From Entonaema liquescens (Eukaryota; Ascomycota; Sordariomycetes; Xylariales; Xylariaceae): a stretch of DNA of 64,000 nucleotides. The notes under the pieces are model-generated. The model was not told the DNA's origin, searched no databases, and saw nothing but the letters and a program-made list of their open reading frames with translations. Below, in pieces: positions 11,497 through 23,189 of this stretch. The position numbers were made by a program, and so were the translations under genes. The stretch's first letter is position 1, and every line of letters begins with the position of its first letter. The stretch is from the NCBI GenBank assembly GCA_902805475.1, contig CADCSX010000002.1, positions 496,001 through 560,000 of the forward strand, read 5' to 3'.

Positions 11497-14400
11497 ATGT
11501 CCCCCTCATCTACGAAGCGCTCTCGTCGCGCTGCATTCGATGGAGATGAAGAAGATGGAGTTACCATTGCTCAGGCTAGTTCCAGCCTACGAAACGAATC
11601 TGTAAGTAGACAATCCCATGTCGCAAGTACACAAGCAATCTGCGATCTAACACCTTACCTATAGCAGCGAAAGAAGATTCGAACTTCAAATGCCGGTCCC
11701 AGTAGAAAAACAGCTTGGACACCTCAACAAGAAAGTACTAGCTCTGACGATGACGAGATGATGCAGTTGCCTGAAGAGGCACCGAGCCCTCCAGCTGCGA
11801 CGCAGTACGAGATGATGCGCGATGCCGGCTTTAGGCACCTTGAGAATACCGAATTAGATGACCAGCGAGCGACACAGCGTCTGAAGAGCCGTCCTCATAT
11901 ACTCGGCGAAAACCAAGTAGCTCTCAATGCTATTATTGAAAGCATCACCTGCTACAACTTTATGTGCCACACAAGGCTACATGTAGAACTTGGGCCTCTG
12001 CTTAACTTCATTGTGGGAGAAAATGGAAGCGGCAAAAGTGCCATTCTGACTGCAATAACTCTATGCTTAGGCGGCAAAGCTAGCGCAACGAACCGTGGCG
12101 GAAGTCTGCGAAGCTTTGTCAAAGAGGGTCAAGAGAATGCTATTCTAATCGTTAAGATCAAGAACCAAGGTCCTGACGCCTACAAACCTGAACATTACGG
12201 AGAATCCATAATTGTAGAGCGACACTTCAGCAAATCCGGTGCGAGTGGGTTCAAACTAAAATCCACCACTAACAGGATTATCTCAACCAAAAAAGGCGAT
12301 GTAGATGATGTCGTCGAGTACTACTGCCTTCAGGTTGACAACCCTCTGAATGTACTCTCTCAGGATAATGCACGTCAATTTCTCAATGCTGCTACACCTA
12401 CGGCCAAGTACAAATACTTTGTCCAAGGCACCCAACTAGAGCAACTCGACCAAGATTACCAACTCCTTCAGGAAACGCTTGAAGCCAATGAAACACGACT
12501 TATAGCGTTCCAGGAGAATATCACATTCCTCAAAGAGAAGAGCGAAAAGGCTGTGAAACTGAGGGATGCACTCACAAAGAGTGCCGAGATGCGAAGGCAA
12601 TCCAAGGTTTATTCAAATCAGTTGGCATGGGCCCAAGTCATGGAACAGGAGACCATCTTACAGCAGAAAGAGGACGCCATACTGGCCGCTCAAGAAGAGA
12701 TGCGCCGAATGGAAACGACAATCACAGAGAAGACAGAAATCCTTGAGACCATTGACGATAAAGTCCGAGAAGCCAATGAGGCCTTAGGCTTACTCCACCA
12801 AGAAGAAGGTCAGTTCAAGGAGAAAGAAGAAGAAGCGAAGGCAAACTATGAACGGGCAAAGCAATCGATCGAGACAACTCATACGCAGGAGAGAGACATC
12901 CATCAGCAACTCAACAATGCTTCACAGAAGGTCAAGGAGTACGAGAGGAAGATCCGTGAAGAAGAGCAGCGTCTAGAAGAAGTAAACGGCGGTGCTCTTG
13001 CTGAGAAGCAAAAAGAGCTAGACGATGCGAAACGTGCCGTGGATGATATCAGAGAATCCCAAAAGACACATGCTGAACGCAGCTCTAGCCTCTATAACGA
13101 ACGTGACGAAGCCCAGAGGAAGGCACAGGAATCGGAAGACTTGGTTGGGCAGAAGCGACAGGAAGTTTCAGCCGCCGAGTCTCGGATACGCACTTTGTCT
13201 CAAAATCGCAGTGACCCATTTGCTGGTTTCGAACCCCAGGTGCCCCAACTTCTACGGCTCATCGAGAATGACAACGGATTTTCACAGAAGCCTATTGGCC
13301 CCATCGGTACACATATCCAGTTAACTAAGCCCAAGTGGTCGTCGATTCTTGAGAAAATATTTGGGGCAAGTCTTAACGGGTTCGTCGTTGCAAGCAAAGC
13401 CGACCAATCTCGGTTATTGTCGCATATGGAAAGACTAAAACTCCGGAATTGCCCTATCTTCATAGCTTCGAAGACTGTGATTAGTAACTTGAGGGAGCCG
13501 GATAGAAACTTCGATACGATATTGAGGGTATTGAAAATCGATGATCCGCGGGTAAGAGATCAACTAGTCATCAATCACCATATTGAGCAAACTATTTTGA
13601 TCGAGCAACGAGAGGAAGCCGAGCGCGTCATGTTTGACGGACAGCCGCCGGAGAGTGTTGCAGCGTGTCTATCCTTCCACGACAAGAAAAGGGGTCACGG
13701 CCTGCGACTCACAAGGCGCGGCCAGAATATGTCTACCAGCCCGGTTGCGCCTAGTCATGACCAAAAGTCTCGTATGAAGTCTGACGATGTAGAGTCTCAG
13801 ATCAATTACTTCAAAGAGTCCCTTGAACAGCTCAGGGCAGAGTTTCGAGAGTTAGAGACGTCCAGAAAATCCTCCCAGCAAGCAGTCCAGCGTTGTGTAC
13901 AGGCTATCTCTCAGCACAAGAGGCAAGAAGTCAGTTTTGAGAAAGACCTGCGTAACGCCCAGGCCCGAGTTACCCATATTGAGGAAGAGCTCGACAAATT
14001 TGAAGGTGTCGACAACAAGCTACAAGGATACAGGAACGACTTACAAGAAGCTCAGAACCAGAAGGATCATTACGGCCACCAATATGGCGAGTTAGCCATG
14101 CAGAAGCGAGAGATGAATAAGGAAGTGGAGGGTATGAAAGAATTACTCAGTCAGGCTAAATTAGCCTCCCGGGATCACAGAGCCAGAATTACCAAGGCTG
14201 AAGACAAGGTCAAGAGATTCGAAGAGACTCGACGTGTAGCTCTAGTCGAGAAGAACCAAGCCTACGAAAATCTTGAGATGGCCAAGGAAGGGAAAGCCGA
14301 GGCGGAGAGGTCCAAGAAGAGACAGGCGGATGTCGTTGCCGACTATATACAACAAGCGAGTCAGGTTGCTCCCGAGCGTGCTTACATACCTGAAGGGGAG

Positions 14401-15172
14401 ACCGTTCGTAGCATCGAGCGCAAATTCGACTCTATCAGAGATCAGCTGAGAAAGATCCGCAATCAGCTCGGTGCCACCGATGAGGAAATCCAGAATCGTG
14501 CATCGCAAGCAATTCAGGAATACCGAGAGGCTAAGAGGAACCATAAGAACCTCACATCCCTCGTAGATGAGTTGAAGAAAGCGTTGATGGACCGTCTACG
14601 CAAGTGGAGGACGTTCCAGCGACTTATTTCTGCGCATGCCCGATGCAACTTCAACTACCTTCTTAGCGAGCGTGGCTTTAGAGGTGAGCTCTTTCTCGAC
14701 CACCAGGCCAAGAGGCTCCGGGTTCAAGTCGAGCCGGACGAGACAAGGAAGAGTAGTGCCGGCCGAAACACGAAAACATTGTCTGGCGGAGAAAAATCAT
14801 TCTCATCTATTTGTCTTCTTCTTGCTATCTGGGACGCAATGGGATCTCCCTTGCGATGTCTCGACGAATTCGACGTTTTCATGGACAACGTCAACCGTGC
14901 TATTAGCACCAACATGCTTGTACGTTCCCTCCTATTTCCGCCAAACACAATCATCTTGCTAACTAATACTGCAGATTACCACCGCTCGTCGCTCCGTCGG
15001 CAAGCAATTTATCCTTATCACCCCTAATGCCATTGAGGGCCGGGCGAAGATCGACAAGGACGTCAAAATCATCAGGTAAGTCTCTATATTTTGATTACAA
15101 TCCTATTGGTTCTTAGACTAACAGTTAGCCAGACTTACGGACCCACGACAACGGCTTCTCGCCGACCATTAA
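11497..15172 (+). CDS. smc6: SMC6, subunit of the SMC5/6 complex
   Basis: This is the structural-maintenance-of-chromosomes ATPase SMC6, which pairs with SMC5 in the nucleus for DNA repair and recombination intermediate resolution. Exons are 11497-11601, 11665-14919, 14975-15075 and 15133-15172, giving 1166 aa. An equally in-frame acceptor three bases later (11668) would remove one Gln. Features in order: a basic N-terminus with a nuclear-signal-like KRSRR, Walker A GENGSGKS at 153-160, coiled coil to about 560, a hinge region, a second coiled coil, the ABC signature LSGGEKS at 1074-1080, and Walker B CLDEFDVFMD. The phrase ESITCYNFMCH before Walker A is characteristic of SMC6. Two short C-terminal exons supply the last strands (ITTARRSVGKQFILITP). 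Confidence 0.95.
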
Positions 15173-15643
15173 CGTAATCCGGTCTATCATAATGACTGTA
15201 GGAATTTCATGTAGGGTTAGAAAAGCATCGATCCGACTAAGGGCATTTGGCGGTCGGTCTTAGGGAATCATGGTGTTAGAGCGTTATTGAGGTAACTTAA
15301 GGCCTTCGTGCCGGGATGGTATCAGGTGGAAAGGGAAAGAAAAAATAAGGGTCCGGACGTAAATTAGTACTGGCTTCGTTACCATTTCGAGTATATTGTA
15401 CAATAGAGCCGAGCTGTGTAGTGTGGCCTACGCATATATCTGCGACCTGACTGCTGTCGCAGTCTTAATGTCCTTTTAGAGACGCCACCTACCCGTAAAT
15501 GTATGCTAATAGTAAATACGTACAATGCATACCGGTTTGTCTATCAAGTGCTTTCGTTCATACTACTTCCCTTCACACAGGCTGGCGGTCAATCCATGCC
15601 CAAACCTACTACTTAGCCTAACCTTAAGTTACTTAACTTATTC
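15173..15643. other. convergent intergenic region, SMC6 / COQ9
   Basis: Shared 3' flanks. No gene is seen. Confidence 0.5.
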
Positions 15644-16526
15644 CTATACCCTAACGCCCTTACTCCTCAGCACGTTCAACCCCGCCGAGGCCGTGAAGCC
15701 AACCCACTGGGCGACGCCGCCGACGGTGCTCGTCTCGTCGAGGCGGCGCTGCAGGAAGGCGCGGGTGTCGCCGTAGCCGGGGGACCGGTCGTTGGTCATG
15801 AACAGCTCGGACGAGGCGTAGATGACGGAGAGGGAGCCGCGCTTCGTGTACCACGAGGGGTCGACGGAGGTGTCGCCCGACAGGAAGTAGATCTCGTCGG
15901 CGAGGAGGGCGAGCTCGCGCAGGGAGGAGGGGATGTGGGAGGGTTGGGCCATGAGGGCTAGGGCCTGGTTTGGGGGGAAGGGGGTGGTTAGAGATGAGAT
16001 TATAGATTGGGGGAGATATGGAAGAGGAAGGGGGAGGAAGGGGGGAGGAAGTTACCTCTTGCAAGCGGTGGTTAACATCCGAATTGGATAATAATCTCTC
16101 CCACGTTAGTCTTTCGACCTTCTCTGGGATTTTCAGCGGCGCCGCGGCTGTCGCCCCTTGTTCCCCCTCGCCGAAGATGGCCTTGGCCCAGGGCGCGAGG
16201 GCTTCCCGCTTCGTTACTAGGTGGTACCGGATCAGGCTGAACGGCCCCTCGGGCACGACGTTCGTGCTGATGTCGAGGTACCCGGCGTCGCGGGCGCCGA
16301 GGGTAAGCGCGTGCTGTGTGAAGCCGTGCTCGGGAACGTGCTTGTAAGCTGCGGATAGGATGGCTTTCTCGGCGGCGCTGAAGACACCTGGGGGTGGAGG
16401 GTGGTCGTAGGAGTGGTAGTAGGTTCGGGGGAGGATAGAGATGGGGGATGGGCGGCGGAGCTGGTGTTGGGTGGTTTGGCGGAGGGTTGTTGCCAATCTT
16501 GCTGCTGTTGCCCGTGATGGGGCCAT
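15644..16526 (-). CDS. coq9: COQ9, ubiquinone biosynthesis protein (mitochondrial)
   Basis: This is a lipid-binding mitochondrial protein needed for coenzyme Q synthesis, where it supports the Coq7 hydroxylation step within the CoQ synthome. There are two exons, 16526-16056 and 15964-15644, giving 263 aa. The intron is GTAACT...CCAG, 91 bp, phase 0. Residues 1-45 are rich in Arg, Ser and Thr with almost no acid, as in a mitochondrial presequence. Family marks are the AILSAAYKHVPEHGFTQHAL helix region, a TetR-like fold, LSLI-like RYHL, and the conserved LADEIYFLSGDTSVDPSWYTKR and ASSELFMTNDRSPGY segments. The C-terminus has WVGFTASAGLNV. The coding region is more GC-rich than the surrounding intergenic DNA. 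Confidence 0.93.
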
Positions 16527-18380
16527 TGTGTGTTTGAATTGGCTAGCTAGCTAACTGATCTAATTAACCTTGTCAGGTCGTGAAGCTCGGATGTAAAATG
16601 ACTATCTTTTTTCGCGACGAGATATCAAATCGATCCCCGGGTCTAAAAGTATTCAACGGACCGTTCGGACTTAAAGATCCGCAAAGCTTTGACCCGGAAA
16701 TCTCCCGAAGTCTTCGGGGACAGGATTAGGTACCTACCTACCTAGTTAGTGAAGTTTAGTGGGTCCCTCTAATAGTTCAATGTTCTTTTTCAATGTTCTT
16801 TTGTACCATCTAAGTTCCCCCATCTAAGTTTCCCCACATGGCTCTTATGTATATATGTACCATGGTACAGCGACTTAAGATATCCAAACTTCCAACAAGG
16901 TACTCGATTACCTCGGTACCAAGATCTTTCTCAAGGAATAAAGGAAGAAAATTTTATTCTTTCGAGGGAATTAGAATATTCTAAACCTAATACGGAATCT
17001 TGAAAAGTTTTCTTTCTTGCTCGTCTTTGCTTTTTCTTGTTTCTTTACATGGGGTTAGGCGGCGAAGTTAGACACCTAGCCCCTATTCAGTTATTATTCC
17101 GTTGTGAATCATCAGCCCCGAGAAACCATATGTGATGAGATTCGAGACGACTCTGAAATCATGTAATTCAAGGACAATATTACATACATAGTAGGTGGGT
17201 TTCATAAGGAAAAGGTAGGGGGGTGGATAGAGAAACTCTCGGTATTGTCAGATTCATATTAATAGTTACCCAAGTATAAGTAACGTGTTTCTATTAGTAA
17301 CGTGGGTGGTTCTAGAAGCTATAGGCTATGCGCCCATTACGAATCTTTACTATTATGTATTTATATCCAAAAGTGTGGGTTTTAGTAATGGCGGTATGAA
17401 AGTCAGGACCAAGGTTCGGTGCCTAGAGTAAAGGTACTCCTTCTGGTAAATGAAGATAGATCGGGGAGTTCGTCGCGATTTGCTTCCTTGGCTCCCCCGA
17501 TTCGTATCCCATTCCCATGACCCCTCATGCGCGGACATCTAACATAGTAATAAATGTCGTTCCTGTTAGCAGCCCTACGAGAACTCGGTAAAGGACGGTC
17601 AGTCTTCCTATTGGATTCCCTATTTGTGGTATGGCGTTGATGTGACGAAATATCCTCTGGAGTGGGTAGCGACAACCAGGGGCAATGTGACTTGGCTTAT
17701 TATCCTTACTAGGTGGTTTAGATATTAGCGAATGTACATCATTCTATCCCGTATAGTTACGTAGTAAACCAGTGCCCTATATAATAACACTACAAGCTCC
17801 CCTCCTCGTGTTCTTCGGGTCCTTTGGGGAGTGGTAATAGTAAAAAGCGCCACAAAGCCCCGGCGCCTATGCCCCTGGCGCTCCCTGCCAGTAAGATAAA
17901 CATCGGCGTTTGGTATTGGACAAGTTTTGCGTTTTACGTGAACCTATCGCTGCCTCATGGCGGGACAGGGGGCTAGCTGGCATGAACCATGGCCCCTCAA
18001 GTTTCCCCTCGCGGCAACAAAGTATTATCTATGTACAAGATAAAAAAAGAGATCGAGGCTCCAACTACACCGGCCTCGATCGATGCTTGCGCAAGAACTC
18101 CATTCTATTGCCTGTCTTACGTGTCTATGCTGAAGGTGGATATATAGCAATGCTAGTAATATATACACGATTTTCCACTATAAGCAAGCCATAAGCATCG
18201 TAAAGTAAAGCGCCTATCGGCAGTAGCATTGTGATCAAAGACAGGCATGATATGTCGGTTCCCAAGTTTGTCGTACATGCGTAGTATGGGGGAGGAGAGA
18301 TGCGACTGATGACTTGCTTGTAATAGGCAGGCTTTGGACGTGATGCTACGAGGCCATGTTCCCTTCTAGCTAATAAAGGA

Positions 18381-18759
18381 TTAATCTAGTAACACCACGT
18401 CTGCTGTGTTACCACCGCGTTGCAACTGAGGATGAATATTGGCTCCTGGTCCTAGAGAAGCGGCACTTCGTGAGCGGGCAGGACGCCAATTACCACGGAG
18501 AAGCCCTCTGGGTGTGATGATAGGGGAACTTTCTATAGCTTAGCCACTTACTCGCGAATTCGGCAACGATGATGCTACTGCTTTCGTCCTGATCTGATCT
18601 AGCGACCAGTGACAATGATGATGGACCTGTGTCATTGCACCGAATGTCTCGAGTGTTAATACTGGCAGCGGAAATGCAGGGTATTTCCGCCAGGATGCAA
18701 CCCGCTTGAATCAGTCTTATTTTTCTATGGCGGTGAACTAGAGCAGGCTCGTCGGTAAA
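18381..18759 (-). other. weak candidate: two linked exon-like frames
   Basis: On the minus strand a 208-nt stop-free frame (18759-18552) is bounded by an AG and a perfect GTAAGT. If joined across 100 bases to an acceptor CTCTAG, it continues in frame for 23 codons to a stop at 18381. No upstream exon with a start could be placed. The plus strand of the same DNA also has a 46-codon open frame (about 18380-18520) with many C/G third positions. The product is not recognised. This could be a decayed gene or chance. Confidence 0.15.
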
Positions 18760-18939
18760 CTATACATACGTGTTGCTCTGCTATCGAAGTGCGTAGCATG
18801 TTTTAGAACCTGCTAGGATTTTTGCTCGCTCCCACCTAAGTTCACATCTCTACGCAGTAGGAATGTCGATGCATTACGGGTCCAGGATTCCTACTATGTA
18901 GGTAACTTATTCTAGTGGCGAACAGTTTGGTTTCCCACA

Positions 18940-19068
18940 ATGGATGAACGTCGTGCATTATTCTGGTACCATTCTCGACGAAAACGAATGGGTCTACTAT
19001 CCGCTAACCTCCTTCTGAAGAAGAATGAGGAACTCGATCACCGGAACACGACGCTGGAGACGGAATAG
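18940..19068 (+). other. small open frame, 42 codons
   Basis: A short frame starting at ATG 18940 and ending TAG 19066-19068 encodes a basic then leucine-rich peptide (YHSRRKRMGLLSANLLLKK, then NEELDHRNTTLE). It resembles a degenerate basic-zipper segment. An in-frame stop lies 27 nt upstream. No splice partner was found, so it may be a remnant or chance. Confidence 0.15.
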
Positions 19069-21940
19069 GAGTTTCAATTGCTACTTACACTAACTCACTA
19101 TTGTATATGTGATCCAATCTGCCAAGACAAATGGTCACTACTTACATCAAAGGCAACCGATTATTAGAAGCTGATGTAATATATAAACCGTTAATGCAAC
19201 AGCAGACTTAGCTATAGGCATATATTAAAGACCACTACTACACGCACCAACGAAATATACACCACAAGGCTCTTGAAAACTCTTCGTCGTGTATACAGTT
19301 ATTGAAATGTAGGGACTTTACGCGTAAGAAAGAAAAAAAAAAAGTCTCTAAAGGCAGTGTGCGGAGGCTCGGAGCCGAGAAGCATAAAGACTTGGTTCGC
19401 GCTGCAGGCGACCATTTAAGGACCAACCCTGCATTTCGATGTGATAAATCAGAAAAGAAAGAGGAGGGAAAAGAAAAATCTGGGAAACCCCTAGCGTCTC
19501 AAAGTGACTAAACCGGCCAAGCATCTCGAATCGCAACGAACTGCCATACCTGACGGGCGAAAATACAAGTATTTTCAACCTAGACTAGACTTTTTCAAAG
19601 GGGGGCCGGTCTGCTGGGGCACACTTATTTTTATATTAATAGACAAGCCCGATAGAAGCAGGCTACGTCCTGTACGATGGATGCTGTAAGTGTGTATGTA
19701 TGTACTTGGCATGGTTTGCGTATCTAGGATGTGGATGCGACTGTGACAATGGATCCTAGATGTTGGTACATAACATACTCTTTAAGAATGGACATACTTA
19801 TGGGAGGGAGGAATGTTAAGACTTAAGACATGGCTGCCTGCAGCGGCCCGATCTATCCAATGCGGTGGTCGCGGCACCAGCCGCCGTTTAAGTCTTGCGT
19901 GCATCGACCATTTTATGTTTTGCACTCCTCGTACATACGCGAGCAGAGTTGAGAACTGTAGGTTAGCCGATGTCGTTAGCAGTACCTCGTATGAATCGAG
20001 GGAGGAAGACTTGGACCAACAAGAAAAAAAAAAGAGCTAAGAGTAGAGAGTTCCAACAAGGTACCGAGCTTGGGCCACTATAGCCGGGGTTCCCGGAGAC
20101 GATGCCATCTCTAGAAATTCCTACATAAGATATCATATAGTTATACATCAACTAACTAGGGATAGGAAAAGTTGAGTTTAACTATATCATTTCGTTTCCG
20201 AAGTAATGAATTTATCACTAACTACAATTTCTATGTTAGGCTATTATGATGATACGGACGTCTTACATCACACAGTTAGATCTTACCTCTAAGATTATCG
20301 TGTGCTTCCCCATTTATATATGACCGAAGAAAATATATGTATGTGTAGTCGGATAGGTACCAGTGGGACGACGGCGAGCGCCAAGACTGCGTTCTTCAGG
20401 GATTTAGAGCGGGAACTATATCATCCTTGCTCCATCACTAATAGAAACGTCCATATACATATACATGTGCATGTATACTATGTGCCTACCCGTAGCCCTA
20501 GCTATGTAGTGTTCGTTTTGTTGGGGTATTCCACACGAGGGCGATATATTTAGTTGCCCTATGCACGTTCCAAGTAGGCGAAACATTTAGACAAGGCCAC
20601 CTATGATATGGCAAAGCGCCTAGAGATCGTCAAGCTCAGACATGGAAATACATCCAATGTATACATGGTATTGGGTAGATTTAGATCGAAGTCCTCGAGA
20701 ACGGATTGGCCCAAAAGCCCCAACGCTACCCCATACCGTCCGCAGTATGACATAGGTAGCGTCGATAGTTTCCCGTTCTACAGTAGTAGTTACGGTAGGG
20801 CTAGCCTGTCAGCATTCGTAGGGTATTCCCAGTGCTGTATGTAAAGTAGCACTCGCGAATCCCTAAGCCAGGCCTACCTGTAGAAAGAAACAATCGAAAC
20901 TTACATATCTTATGATCAGCACTGTTTGGATATCCGAACCTTTTGGATCTTTCATATATTCTGTAAACCGAACATGTCTTAGATTTCAACTCCCACTACT
21001 GTATGTAGGTATTTAGGATTAGTAGCTGCTTGGGCTATGATGGTTAGTAAAGTACCTAAGGATATGTGTTTAGGGACTGTTCTTACCAAGTAAATAAGAT
21101 ATTGGATTGACACGTGCTACTTACATCTAGCAGAGTTACCTTGCATTTCTGTACATAATTGAAATGCCTTGACTTGCAAGACCTTAGACTTTAGACCTTA
21201 GCGCGTCGAGCACATCTTGTCCGACCACAGTGAGACGAGAGACTAAAAGTTGTTGTACCTATTGAATATCTAATTCTCTCCCCAAACTAATACATAGTAA
21301 TCTGTTTGAATGACTTAAGACGGTACCTTTGCCCATAGCCGCTGCAGAAATCTGATATGACAACCTGACAAAGCGGCCACGTAAGCCTCAGCTAAATTGT
21401 CCGGCTTGTGCATAATATAACGAATGAATTAAGAGAGTAATGTATGGGTCGATGGGTTGCGGCAGAGCTAGAAACAAAAAGTGGGAGTTAATATGAAAAT
21501 AAAGGACATGTCAATTAGTATTGTGAGGATAGAGATAAAACTGAAGACATTGCAAGGCTGGACTTATATAAATAAATATAAATAAATATAAATATATATA
21601 TACAAAAGTACCTAGCACGAAGATCTGGACCTTTTATTGTAACGCAAGAAACAACCTGAGAAATTTCTAAAATAAAACGGATATGATTCTTTAAGATGGA
21701 TATTCAGGTGCAAATGTGTTTACTCACAGAAAATACAGTAACCAGATAAGGTCAGTACATTAAAATAAGTTTGATTTTCTTTTGGGTACGGTATGAGGGT
21801 GCGGTTAAGCACGGTAAGCGGAAAAGCGTACCTAATTTAGAACAAGGGTGGTGAAAGCATAACATATGCATTAGTGGGGAATAATCACGATTACGGGGCT
21901 AATTTTCCTGGGCCCGAAAACGCCAAAGCCCCAAATTGAA

Positions 21941-22016
21941 CCAATGACAGGTGGCGGTTCAGCTGACTCGGACGCGGTAATCTTCCCTTCCTATTTTGGG
22001 GGCCGCTTTTTCCAAT
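21941..22016 (+). promoter_or_regulatory. paired CCAAT boxes upstream of the Gbp2-like gene
   Basis: CCAAT occurs at 21941-21945 and 22012-22016. It is followed by a pyrimidine-rich stretch that looks like the start of a transcribed leader. The HAP/CBC complex binds CCAAT in filamentous fungi. Assignment to this gene is inference from position. Confidence 0.35.
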
Positions 22017-22359
22017 CGCGTTGCTTTCAGCCCAAAATTCCCATCCCATCTGTTCCTGTTCCATCCACACAACCAGCACAACCAGCAATTCACATCGAGC
22101 GCATCTCCCCAGATTTTTCCCTTTCCCTTTCCTATTCTCGTCGATATTAGGGACTGGTACCCTTTTCCTGCAGCACATCGCCGTCAAAGTTCAGGTACGT
22201 ACGTATGAGAGCCGCTGACCATCTGGTCGCATATGCAAGCCCATCTAACCCCCAGCTACCCTTTTGTTGTTTTATTTTTATTTTTGTAATAATCCTTTTT
22301 ATTTTATTCCCCAACCTTTTTTTTTTGCCCGCGCCCGCGCCTAGCACCAAGTCCGCTGT

Positions 22360-22391
22360 GTACACACACACACACACATACATACATACAT
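22360..22391. repeat. AC/ATAC microsatellite
   Basis: An alternating AC run passes into CATA repeats, inside the presumed leader of the Gbp2-like gene. Confidence 0.75.
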
Positions 22392-22461
22392 CGCGCGACA
22401 CCAGCAAACAGTGCCTCGCCTTGCCTTGCCTCGCCTCACTTGACATTGCATCTAGAAAAAG

Positions 22462-22497
22462 GAGACACACACACACACACACACACACGCACAGCAC
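22462..22497. repeat. AC microsatellite
   Basis: A run of about 13 AC dinucleotides is followed by a degenerate CACGCACAGCACAC tail. Confidence 0.75.
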
Positions 22498-23189
22498 ACT
22501 ACATACGCCCGCGTCTCTAGCCTCGCCTATCCATAAACAGTGTAATAGCAGCATAGCAGCATAACAGCTAGCCCCCCAACCTTTATCGGGTGTTGCTGCC
22601 GCGTGTCTCCAAGAGCCACTATCATTTGCTGCTGGTTGCTTGTTGTTTACGGATAGTGGGTAGGCTTTGGAGGAGCTGGGTGTTCGTTACCTTGTGCCTG
22701 TGCCTGTGGTCGCTTTTCTCCTGCATGCAATACATACATACACCTACCTTACATACCCTTCTACCACCTATCCCGTATACGGGACCAACCTAGAGAGGCG
22801 CTCTGTCAGCACGGCCTATTGTGCAATACGAATGCAGAGGCGCTGAATCACACCCGATACAGGCACTCTTGTACCTTCTTACCCTCTTACCTACCTACCC
22901 TCTTGTCTTTTTTTTTTTTTTTTTTTTATTCTCTCAGGGCCTTTTAGTACCGCATCTAGTTCACCCCTTTTTTATTCCCTCCAGCTAGCGAGGGTCCCCA
23001 ACCTGTTGTTGTTGTCTAATAACCCCCGAGAGATTCGGCACACTCCTTGTCACTTCGAAGGCTCACCCCTCCAATACAGATATACCTCTCTTCCCGGCAT
23101 TCTCGTTGGTACACTACTGTCGTCGGAGAAAAAAACTTCTCAGACAAGGCGGCCAAGCTCGACAAAGTGCTTTCTGAACCTATTTAACT

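Larger units (their letters stand above)
16527..21900. other. gene-poor region
   Basis: About 5.4 kb upstream of COQ9 has no gene I can recognise on either strand. It holds only short open frames without motifs, runs of A, an AAATAT-type run at about 21570-21605, and scattered AGGTACC/TAGGTAC words. A few stretches near 17.99, 18.4-18.8 and 18.94 kb look faintly coding and are described separately. No terminal repeats or transposase motifs were found. Confidence 0.45.

Noticed and set aside
20608..20844. 78-codon frame in the gene-poor gap
   Set aside because: It has no recognisable motif, codon bias or splice partners. Several frames of this length are expected by chance.
22147..22793. Overlapping 119- and 135-codon frames on both strands
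   Set aside because: They are made by AC/CATA microsatellites and T-rich tracts (Thr-His and Val-Cys repeats) and have no protein character.
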